NCBI GenBank assembly: GCA_024515975.1
Contig: JAMSKV010000005.1
Span: forward strand, 170,934 to 234,933
Direction: 5' to 3'
Origin: Endosaccharibacter trunci
GTDB taxonomy: Bacteria > Pseudomonadota > Alphaproteobacteria > Acetobacterales > Acetobacteraceae
Length of the DNA: 64,000 bases
Numbering within the stretch: position 1 is the first letter of the stretch; the number at the start of each line of letters is the position of its first letter. A model generated the notes under the pieces. That model made no database searches. It saw nothing but the letters and a program-made list of their open reading frames with translations, and was not told the origin of the DNA. A program made the translations under genes and the position numbers. This document shows positions 42,405 through 50,303 of this stretch, in pieces.

Positions 42405-44831
42405 ATGGGCAAGAAAGATCGGCCGGACGAATCGGCCGAGGCGCAATCGGTGCGGGCGCAAGATCGTCATCTCGCCATTTTCACGGTATGTTCCAATAAC
42501 TACATGCCGTTCGCCCGGGTCCTCATGGAGTCGGTTCGGCGGTGGCATCCTGAAGCCTCGTTGTTCGTCTGCCTAAGCGACGAGATCGTCGAATGGGATG
42601 GGCTCTATGACGGGCCTTTCACCGTGGTCGAAGCGCGCACACTGTCGATCCCTCAGTTCCGGCGAATGTCGTTCCAGTACGACGTGATGGAATTCAACAC
42701 CGCAGTGAAGCCGTTCATGATCGACCGTCTGCTGGAAGACGGGTTTGGAACGGTCCTCTATCTGGATCCGGACATCTCTGTATACGCGTATCTTGGCGCT
42801 GTCCTGCAACCACTGCGTGATGGCGCGTCTCTGGTACTGACGCCCCATCTGCACGAGCCTGCCGAGCTTGATAGCGATCCCAGCGACATCACCATCATGC
42901 GATCGGGCATTTACAATCTAGGGTTCCTGGGCGTTTCCAACTGCGCGGAAACCCGTTTTATCATCCGTTGGTGGATGCGTCGGCTGCGGCACCATTGCGT
43001 CAATCAGCAGGTGGACGGTCTGTTCGTCGACCAGAAATTCATGGATCTGGTGCCGGGCTTCGCGCCGGCCGCACGCATCCTCCATGACCGCACCGTAAAT
43101 CTTGCCTACTGGAACCTGAACCAGTCGCATTTCGGCGGCAGTCCCGGGCATTGGACGGTGGATGGCGCGCCGCTTAGCTTCTTCCATTTCAGCGGCTTCG
43201 ATCCGAAGACCCCTGACCGCCTGAGTCGTCACAGCAAGGACTTCCAGCCGCCGCAGAAGTCGGCGCTCGCCTCCCTGCTCGCCGATTACGCCGACCGGCT
43301 CATGCGTGCAGGTTACGGAACGATCCCCTCGGCGCTCTACGCTTATGGCCGATTTGCTTCCGGGACGGTCATTCCTGACCATGTCCGGCGTATGTTCCGC
43401 CAGACCACGCCAGACTGGTCAGACGATCCGTTCGAGACTTATGAGGCCTATCTTCATCAGGCCGCGCCTTGCGGAAATCGTGACAACGCGCGTCTCGTGA
43501 TGACCAATTTCATGCATTATCTGTGGAGCTTCTTTAACAACCAGCGTTACGGGCTCGATCCCGAGCGGGCCGATCACCTCAGCTATTTGTCTGACTGGTA
43601 CGTTAATCTCGCCCGGACCGAGCAGGGTTTCGATCATCGCCTGATCGCGCCTGTCGCCGAAAGGCTTGGCCAACGTCCGTTCACGGATAGCAGTAAGGCG
43701 CGTGATCATGGTGCGCACAGGGCGGATCTCTCGGTGATCGGCTATCTGCGTACTACCAGCGGCGTCGGCGCCATGGCGCGCTCCATGCTGACCGGTTTGC
43801 GCCACTCCAGCCTGACGGTGGAGGGGGTGGACGTCTCGTTCGGCGTCGTATCCGACCGGTCCGACCGCAGCAATGAGCGTTGGCTGCACGAGAACGCGAC
43901 CGGTCGCGTGCAGCTTTTCGCCAACATCAATGCAGACCAGTTGCCGGCGGTCCTAGACCATATGGCGCCGCGTCTCACGGAACCCGCCTACCGGATCGGC
44001 ATGCCGGCCTGGGAGCTCGAAGAATTTCCCCGCGCCTGGCTGGGGGCGTTCGACGGGGTCGACGAGATCTGGGCGCAGACCGGTTGGATACAGCGCATGC
44101 TGGCGGCGCGGATCGACAAGCCCGTGATCCGGATGCCGGTGATGCTGACGGTGAAGCCGCCTCCGCCACTGCCGCGCCGCTATTTCGGGGTGCCCGAATG
44201 CCGGTTCCTGTTCTTCTTCGCGTTCGATTTCCTGTCTTTCATAGAGCGCAAGAATCCGGAAGCCGCGATCGCGGCGTTCCGCACGATGATGCGGTCGGCC
44301 CATCACGCGGAGCGGGCTGGTCTGGTGATCAAGATCATGAATGGCCACCACGCGCCGGAAAAGCATGCCGCTTTCCTCGCTGCCGTGGCGGACGACCCGG
44401 ATATCGTCGTCATCGACAAGGTCCTGAGTCGGGACGAGACCCTCGCCCTGGTCGTGGCGATGGACTGCGTGCTCTCGCTGCACCGTTGCGAGGGGCTAGG
44501 GCTGGTGGTCGCGGAAGCGATGGCGCTCGGCGTTCCAGTGATCGCCACAGACTATGCCGCCACCACGGAGCTTTTGTCCGAACGGACCGGCTATCCGGTT
44601 GGTTTCAAGCTGATCCCGGTGAAGCCGGGAGAGTATCCCTTCGGCGAAGGACAGAGATGGGCCGACGCCGATATTGATCATGCCGCATGGCTGATGGAGC
44701 GGGTAATCCGCGATCCGGAAGACGCGCAGCGCAGGAGTGCCGCCGCGAAACGCTTCATCGAGACCCATCACGGGCGCGACGCGGTATTGCGACGGCAACT
44801 CGCCCGACTGGCTGAGCTGGGCGTTCATTGA
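42405..44831 (+). CDS. Two-domain glycosyltransferase (GT-A plus GT-B/GT4)
   Basis: An 808-residue protein with two glycosyltransferase domains. The N-terminal half (about 20-330) is a GT-A type with a DxD motif DPDI at 121-124 (LYLDPDISV). The C-terminal half (about 440-800) is a GT-B domain with the GT4 donor-site block EGLGLVVAEAMALG near 694. No membrane segments. The ATG at 42405 has AGGA 7 bases upstream. It overlaps the FkbM gene by four bases. Sugar and acceptor are unknown. Such fused enzymes act on surface glycans or proteins. Confidence 0.82.
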   Translation: MGKKDRPDESAEAQSVRAQDRHLAIFTVCSNNYMPFARVLMESVRRWHPEASLFVCLSDEIVEWDGLYDGPFTVVEARTLSIPQFRRMSFQYDVMEFNTAVKPFMIDRLLEDGFGTVLYLDPDISVYAYLGAVLQPLRDGASLVLTPHLHEPAELDSDPSDITIMRSGIYNLGFLGVSNCAETRFIIRWWMRRLRHHCVNQQVDGLFVDQKFMDLVPGFAPAARILHDRTVNLAYWNLNQSHFGGSPGHWTVDGAPLSFFHFSGFDPKTPDRLSRHSKDFQPPQKSALASLLADYADRLMRAGYGTIPSALYAYGRFASGTVIPDHVRRMFRQTTPDWSDDPFETYEAYLHQAAPCGNRDNARLVMTNFMHYLWSFFNNQRYGLDPERADHLSYLSDWYVNLARTEQGFDHRLIAPVAERLGQRPFTDSSKARDHGAHRADLSVIGYLRTTSGVGAMARSMLTGLRHSSLTVEGVDVSFGVVSDRSDRSNERWLHENATGRVQLFANINADQLPAVLDHMAPRLTEPAYRIGMPAWELEEFPRAWLGAFDGVDEIWAQTGWIQRMLAARIDKPVIRMPVMLTVKPPPPLPRRYFGVPECRFLFFFAFDFLSFIERKNPEAAIAAFRTMMRSAHHAERAGLVIKIMNGHHAPEKHAAFLAAVADDPDIVVIDKVLSRDETLALVVAMDCVLSLHRCEGLGLVVAEAMALGVPVIATDYAATTELLSERTGYPVGFKLIPVKPGEYPFGEGQRWADADIDHAAWLMERVIRDPEDAQRRSAAAKRFIETHHGRDAVLRRQLARLAELGVH

Positions 44832-46105
44832 GCATCAAAACCTTCATCCGGAGCGTTCGAACGATGACGGGTCGCCCAGAGCCTTTCGTGTCCTTTAGCG
44901 CCAACCATGAAGATGTGCTGCTGCACCGAATCTTTGGTGGCACTGCGGAGGGCGTTTTCGTGGATGTCGGCGCCGCCGATCCGCGCATGGAGAACGATTG
45001 CAAAGCGCTGTACGATCGAGGCTGGAGCGGGATCAACATCGAGCCTAACCCGTCACTGCTGCAGCGTTTGCTGGACGAACGGCCACGTGATCAGTCATTC
45101 GGCTGCGCCCTGTCGGACAGCGACGGCCAGCAAACCTATTTCGAGGTCCAGGGCACCGGCTTGTCAACACTGGATGCTGTGGAAGCACAGCGCTGCCGGG
45201 ACAATGGTTGGACGGTGGTGGAGCACATGACCGCGGTGCGTACTCTGCGCGTGGTGCTTGAGGAGGCCGGAATCGTCCGGGTGGATTTCCTCAAAGTCGA
45301 CGTCGAAGGTTGGGAAGAGCGGGTACTGCGCGGCAACGATTGGTCGCGTATTCGTCCCTCCGTGGTGATGGTGGAGGCGACGCTACCCGAGCGTCCCGAG
45401 CGTCGGGAAACGGGGATCGAAGCCTTTCTGGCCGCACAGGGTTACAGGCGCGCCCATTTCGACGGGCTCAACGATTTCTACGTGCGTGAGGATTTCCGCG
45501 GAGCGGACAACGCCTTCAACTTGCCGCCCAACGTGTTCGACAATTACACGTCCTATCGTCTGCGCGAGCTGGAAGAGCATGCGCGCCTGCTTGCAGAGAG
45601 CCTCGAGGAAGCGAAACGCTACAGCCGGTCGGACCATGCGGCGCTTCAACAGAAGCAGCGCGATCTAGAGGACGCCCAAAAGCTCCTTTTTGACGAGCAA
45701 GAGGCCAATAAGACGTCGCGCGCAGACGCGGAGGAGCAAATTGCGCTTTTGCGGCATCGGCTGCTCGATAGCGAGAGTGACTGCGAGCGGCTTCGAAATT
45801 CGGTCCTGCTGCTGGAGCGGCGGAATGCTGCGTTCAGCGAACGTATTGCGGCGACGCATCAGGAGCGTGAGGAGCTGAGGCTCCTGCAAGAGCACGTGGA
45901 GTCGCTGCGTCGGGCGAATCATGCGCTGGAGTGCAGGCTCGCCGATATCGGGATGCTGGCGGAGCATCGCCGTCTGCAGGAGGCGGAACTGGCGAACTGG
46001 ATCGCCGCCATCCGGCGATCTACCTCTTGGCGCATCTCCCTGCCGATGCGCGTCGGGGGCAGGGCCGTGCACCGCATCGTACGTCGTATCGCCACCAGGA
46101 ACTGA
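44828..46105 (+). CDS. FkbM-family methyltransferase with coiled-coil tail
   Basis: A 425-residue SAM-dependent methyltransferase. Its SAM region FVDVGAADP is at 44-52 and DFLKVDVEGWEERVL near 155-170, both FkbM hallmarks; FkbM enzymes often methylate sugars. From about 245 to 390 the sequence is a long, Glu/Arg/Leu-rich coiled coil, unusual for the family, before a basic end. The start is TTG at 44828, overlapping the upstream stop (TTGA); ATG at 44864 is the alternative and would lose 12 residues. It is the second gene of the glycan pair and faces the beta-repeat gene. Confidence 0.8.
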   Translation: MSIKTFIRSVRTMTGRPEPFVSFSANHEDVLLHRIFGGTAEGVFVDVGAADPRMENDCKALYDRGWSGINIEPNPSLLQRLLDERPRDQSFGCALSDSDGQQTYFEVQGTGLSTLDAVEAQRCRDNGWTVVEHMTAVRTLRVVLEEAGIVRVDFLKVDVEGWEERVLRGNDWSRIRPSVVMVEATLPERPERRETGIEAFLAAQGYRRAHFDGLNDFYVREDFRGADNAFNLPPNVFDNYTSYRLRELEEHARLLAESLEEAKRYSRSDHAALQQKQRDLEDAQKLLFDEQEANKTSRADAEEQIALLRHRLLDSESDCERLRNSVLLLERRNAAFSERIAATHQEREELRLLQEHVESLRRANHALECRLADIGMLAEHRRLQEAELANWIAAIRRSTSWRISLPMRVGGRAVHRIVRRIATRN

Positions 46106-46106
46106 G

Positions 46107-46136
46107 CTGTTCTGCCTCAGGCCGCGCTCAGAACAG
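46107..46136. terminator. Hairpin between convergent FkbM and beta-repeat genes
   Basis: Arms CTGTTCTG (46107-46114) and CAGAACAG (46129-46136) with a 14-base loop. The right arm overlaps the 3' end of the beta-repeat gene. It could terminate both units. Confidence 0.55.
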
Positions 46137-48515
46137 AACGACGATGCCGCCAGGGGTCTGTGACAGGCTGACATGGGACACGCCGTTCAGCATCACCCTG
46201 CTGTCCTCGAACTGGATCAGGGCGCCGGCCGCCTGGTGTTGCACCGACAGGAGAGACGGATCGGCGACGTTCTGGAGCAGAAGGCTGTCCCGCCCGGCGC
46301 TGAAACCGGTCACGGTCGTGCTGGTATGGTTCGTCATGTCGGCCTGGATGCTGACGGCGCCGGTACCGGTCAGGAACGCGTCGAGGATGCCGCCCAGATT
46401 CGACAGGGTCGCGGCCTCCACGCCACCCCAATAGGAGGACGCGCCGCCCTGGATCACGGCATCGATCCGTCCCGCGCTGTCGTCCGGCTGGATCGACGAG
46501 ACGATGGTGTCGTCGGCCTGGCCGGTCCAGATGACCTGCGCCGTCTTGCCGCCGAACACGACGTTCGACACGCCGGTCCGGTTGTCGTCGACCAGCGTCT
46601 GATGGCCGGCCGAGTCATGGCTGCCCATCGCCACCACCGCGCCTCCGCCGCCGAAGATCACCTGGTCGCCGCTGCCGGCGGCGATCTGCAAGCGGCCTGT
46701 GTCGACGCTGGCGACCATGGTCTCCGCGCCGCCTTGCACTGTGGCCTGCCCTTGATCGACGGAAAGCTGCACCTGGCCTGATAGCGTCCCCCCGGTCAGC
46801 GTCAGCGCGCCGCCCTCGACCGCAATCGTGGCGTTCTCTCCGCCCAGGCCGATCTGCGTTTGCGAGCCTGCTTGGACAACGACCTGCATCGTGCCTGTGC
46901 CGGATGCGTCGATCTGCGCGTCGCTGTTGCCGGTCCAGACCGTTTGCGTGCCGGCGCCGCCGTGCAGGATGAACTGCCCGCCGGATTCCGGGCGGCCGAC
47001 CACGATCTGGTTGCCGGTTCCGCTTTGCGTCAGGATCGCCTGGTGGCCGTTCAGGAACGCGATCTGCCGGCCGCCGCCGTTCTGGTCGATCCGCCCGCCA
47101 TCCGCGGACAAGGATACGGTGCCGTCGCCCGCGGCGAAGGAAATATTGATGCCGGACAAGGTCGCGTCGGCGTAGCCGTCGATCGACACCGCATCGCCGG
47201 CGCCGCCCAGGGACAAGGTGGCGGCCGAGACCGTCGCGTCGATGGATACGGGCGCGCCGCTCTGCACCGTCAGCGCGGCGAAGGAGCCCGACACGGATAG
47301 GGGGGCGGTCCCATCCACGGACACCGTGCCCGATCGCGTGGCGCTGCCCGTCACGGACAGGGCACTGCCGAGACCGTGCAGCGTCGCGTCGATCCCGTCG
47401 CCGATCAACACGCTGTTGTCGCCGCGGCCGGTGAATGTCTGCGCACCGAGCGCGTTGGTCAGCCGGACCGTGTTGCGCGCGCCGGCCAGCGTCTCGATCC
47501 GGGTGGCGTCCTCGCTCTCGGCGTAGTCGCCGTCGTCGATGGTTTGGACGACGCCAGGCTGCAGGCTGTCCGACGAGACCGGCGCGCTGTCGTCCCGCGT
47601 GACCGAGACATGGGCGATGTCCATGCTGAGCGTCGCCGCGCCATCGCCATCGCCGCCGCCGGTTTCCACGCCGGAATAGACGCTGCCCAGCGACCAGCGC
47701 GACATGTCCATGTAGGCCGACGCCAGGGCCGGGTTCTGCGCCGCCATGACCTCGATCATCCGCAGCAGGGCCTGGTTCAGGTCGATCTGCACGGTGTGGA
47801 GCGCCCCGCCATCGGCCTGGAACGCGAGATAGTCGGCGCTCTCGTCCGCGACCGGCGTGCCGTCCGGCGCCTGGGTCCAGGACGAGAGATTGTAGATCTG
47901 CTGATAGGTCTGGCCTGGCGTCAGGGTGGTGAATGCCCCCGGCTCGCCGCGGAAATCGGTCAGCGGAACCTGCAGGAACATCTCGGTCTGGGGCAGGGAC
48001 GCCGAATAGGTGGGATTGTCCGACGCGTTGAAGAATACGGTGAAGCCGTTGAAGGCGATCGCCGTGCCGGTTCCGGCATTGGCGGTGACGATCCGTTCCT
48101 GCGCCTGGAAAAGGATCTGTCGGTCGAAACTCTCGCTTCCGGAGGCGTAGCCGGTGCTTTGCAGGAAAGTGTCCTTGTTGGAACCGCCGGTGACGCCGAG
48201 ACGGAAAATGGCCGCGTCGGGTGTACCGTAGATGGCGAGCGCGCTCCCGCCCTGCGCCGTTCCGGTATGCCAGGAGGCCAGGGCCGCGCCGAGAAGCGGA
48301 TCGGCATCCTCCGGATCACCGCGGACGATGCGGGCGGGATCGAAGATCTGGTCGGTCGGCGTGGCCCATTGGGTGATGTTCCAGCCGGTATCGGGCTGCC
48401 CTGCGATATCGGGGACGGTGGAGAAGAATTGCTCCTCGCCATCCACGACCTGACCGGTCGAAAACAGAACGTCCGGACCGGCGACGCTGGGATCGACGAA
48501 GATATCTGACGTCAT
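46128..48515 (-). CDS. Large beta-repeat surface protein
   Basis: A 795-residue acidic protein, low in Lys and with one Cys or none. Residues 1-330 form a globular domain of unknown family. From about 340 to the end it is built of repeated Gly/Thr/Val/Asp strands (e.g. LTVQSGAPVSIDATVSAATL), typical of a parallel beta helix or adhesin. There is no N-terminal signal peptide, and it ends in hydrophobic GGIVVLF, which resembles type I secretion C-termini. The start ATG at 48515 has AAGG upstream. It is convergent with the glycosyltransferase/FkbM pair and may be glycosylated by them (inference). Confidence 0.7.
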   Translation of the reverse strand: MTSDIFVDPSVAGPDVLFSTGQVVDGEEQFFSTVPDIAGQPDTGWNITQWATPTDQIFDPARIVRGDPEDADPLLGAALASWHTGTAQGGSALAIYGTPDAAIFRLGVTGGSNKDTFLQSTGYASGSESFDRQILFQAQERIVTANAGTGTAIAFNGFTVFFNASDNPTYSASLPQTEMFLQVPLTDFRGEPGAFTTLTPGQTYQQIYNLSSWTQAPDGTPVADESADYLAFQADGGALHTVQIDLNQALLRMIEVMAAQNPALASAYMDMSRWSLGSVYSGVETGGGDGDGAATLSMDIAHVSVTRDDSAPVSSDSLQPGVVQTIDDGDYAESEDATRIETLAGARNTVRLTNALGAQTFTGRGDNSVLIGDGIDATLHGLGSALSVTGSATRSGTVSVDGTAPLSVSGSFAALTVQSGAPVSIDATVSAATLSLGGAGDAVSIDGYADATLSGINISFAAGDGTVSLSADGGRIDQNGGGRQIAFLNGHQAILTQSGTGNQIVVGRPESGGQFILHGGAGTQTVWTGNSDAQIDASGTGTMQVVVQAGSQTQIGLGGENATIAVEGGALTLTGGTLSGQVQLSVDQGQATVQGGAETMVASVDTGRLQIAAGSGDQVIFGGGGAVVAMGSHDSAGHQTLVDDNRTGVSNVVFGGKTAQVIWTGQADDTIVSSIQPDDSAGRIDAVIQGGASSYWGGVEAATLSNLGGILDAFLTGTGAVSIQADMTNHTSTTVTGFSAGRDSLLLQNVADPSLLSVQHQAAGALIQFEDSRVMLNGVSHVSLSQTPGGIVVLF

Positions 48516-48755
48516 GGCCGCCTTGTTCACGTTTGGTTCGATAGATTAGCCGACCCTACCGCTCCTTGATTGAAAAAGGGTGAACGCTCCTCAAGCCGCC
48601 GGAAGGTCAGCCGCCGTCTGCCCGTGCGATCATCTTTCCGCTCCTGCTCTGGCGTCCGCGTGCGTCGCAGCATAGGATCGCGCGCCGTTGCCGGATCGAT
48701 CCGCCCCGCCGGGTCGACTCTCGACGGCCTTTGTTCGACCGGGATGGGCTGATCC

Positions 48756-50273
48756 GTGCATTTTCCCTTGCTGACCGTGCTGATCTTCCTGCCGCTGCTG
48801 GGCGCGTTGCTGCTTTTGCTGCTTCCAGGAAAGAGCGAGGCCGCCGCTTCCTCCGCCCGCGTCGTCGGTCTGGCCGTATCCGGTGTCAGCTTCCTGCTGG
48901 CCGTGGGGATGTGGTTCGGCTTCCAGCCGAGTCTCGCCGGCTTCCAGTTCCAGGACCGCGCCGATTGGGTGCCGGGCTTCGGCATCTCCTACCACGTGGG
49001 CCTGGACGGGATCAGCCTGCTGTTCGTGGTGCTCACCACCCTGGTGACGCCGCTCGCCCTGCTGGCGGCCACGCGGGCCATCACCACACGGGTGCGCGAT
49101 TACGTGATCGCCGTTCTCGCCCTGGAAACCACGCTGCTCGGCCTGTTCTCCTCGCTCGATTTCGTTCTGTTCTATGTGTTCTATGAGGCGACCCTGATCC
49201 CGGGCTCGCTGATGGTCGGCATCTGGGGCGGCCCGAAGCGCGTGCACGCCTCGATCAAGTTCTTCCTGTTCACCTTCGGCGGCTCGCTGTTCATGCTGCT
49301 GGCGCTGCTCGCCATGTGGCATGTCGCCGGCACCACCGACATTCCCACTCTCTTGCACACGCGCTTCGCGCCGGCGCTGCAAAGCTGGATGTTCCTGGGC
49401 CTCGTGCTGGCGTTCGGCGTGAAGCTGCCGATCTTTCCGCTGCACGCCTGGCTGCCGGATGCCTATACCGAGGCGCCGTCCTCGGCGACCGCCATGCTGT
49501 CCGGCGTGCTGAGCAAGGCCGGCGCCTACGGCCTGCTGCGTTTCGCCATCGGCATTCTGCCTGATGCCGCGCATCGCTATGCGCCGGTCATGATCGCGCT
49601 CGGCATCGTCGCCGTGATCTATGCCGCCATTATCGCCCTGTCGCAGACCGACATGAAGCGCCTGGTGGCCTATTCTTCCTTCTCCCACATGGGGTTGGTG
49701 CTGGTCGGGCTGTTCACCCTGAACGCCACCGGCATCGACGGCGCGCTGTTCGTCATGCTGTCGCACGGCATCATCATCGCCGCCCTGTTCTCTGCCCTGT
49801 CCATGCTGTCCGACCGCGCCGGCACGCGCGAGATCGCGGGGTTCGGCGGGGCTGCGTCGCGCATGCCGGCCTTCGCCAGCCTGCTGATGCTGTTCACCAT
49901 GGCCAATATCGGCCTGCCCGGCACCGGCTCCTTCGTGGGCGAATTGCTGGTGATGATCGGCGCGATCAAGGTCGGCTTCTGGGTGGCGCTGCTGTCCGGA
50001 ATGGCGATGATCCTGGGCGCCGTCTACATGCTGGTGCTGTATCGCCATGTCGCGTTCGAGGCCGCCTCCGGCCTGGTCGCCGCGATGCGCGATCTGGATG
50101 TGCGCGAGCGCCTGGTGCTGGTGCCGCTGGCGGTGATCACGCTGTGGATGGGCGTCTATCCGTCCTCGTTCACCCGCGTGTTCGATCCGGTGATCGGTCA
50201 GCTCGCGCACAGCTTCGATCTGTCTGCCCAATCTGCGGCGGCGGTCTCTGCCGGTTCCAGAACGCTATCCTGA
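48756..50273 (+). CDS. nuoM: NADH-quinone oxidoreductase subunit M (orphan)
   Basis: A 505-residue proton-pumping membrane subunit with about 14 helices. Residues essential in E. coli NuoM are kept: Glu144 in FYEATLIPG and the Lys (here 223) in FGVKLPIFPLHAWLPDAYTE with His230. It starts at GTG 48756, with GGGATGGG 8 bases upstream; the in-frame ATG at 48744 meets a stop. No other nuo gene, and no mrp-type neighbour, lies on either side. It is therefore an orphan of the complex I operon or a paralogue with another use. The gene appears intact. Confidence 0.93.
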   Translation: MHFPLLTVLIFLPLLGALLLLLLPGKSEAAASSARVVGLAVSGVSFLLAVGMWFGFQPSLAGFQFQDRADWVPGFGISYHVGLDGISLLFVVLTTLVTPLALLAATRAITTRVRDYVIAVLALETTLLGLFSSLDFVLFYVFYEATLIPGSLMVGIWGGPKRVHASIKFFLFTFGGSLFMLLALLAMWHVAGTTDIPTLLHTRFAPALQSWMFLGLVLAFGVKLPIFPLHAWLPDAYTEAPSSATAMLSGVLSKAGAYGLLRFAIGILPDAAHRYAPVMIALGIVAVIYAAIIALSQTDMKRLVAYSSFSHMGLVLVGLFTLNATGIDGALFVMLSHGIIIAALFSALSMLSDRAGTREIAGFGGAASRMPAFASLLMLFTMANIGLPGTGSFVGELLVMIGAIKVGFWVALLSGMAMILGAVYMLVLYRHVAFEAASGLVAAMRDLDVRERLVLVPLAVITLWMGVYPSSFTRVFDPVIGQLAHSFDLSAQSAAAVSAGSRTLS

Positions 50274-50303
50274 GACTCTCTCCAAGCCCGTCCCGGAGCC
50301 GCC

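Noticed and set aside
48756..50273. Mrp-type antiporter subunit instead of NuoM
   Set aside because: No mrp neighbours, and Glu144 and the membrane Lys spacing fit NuoM; kept as NuoM.
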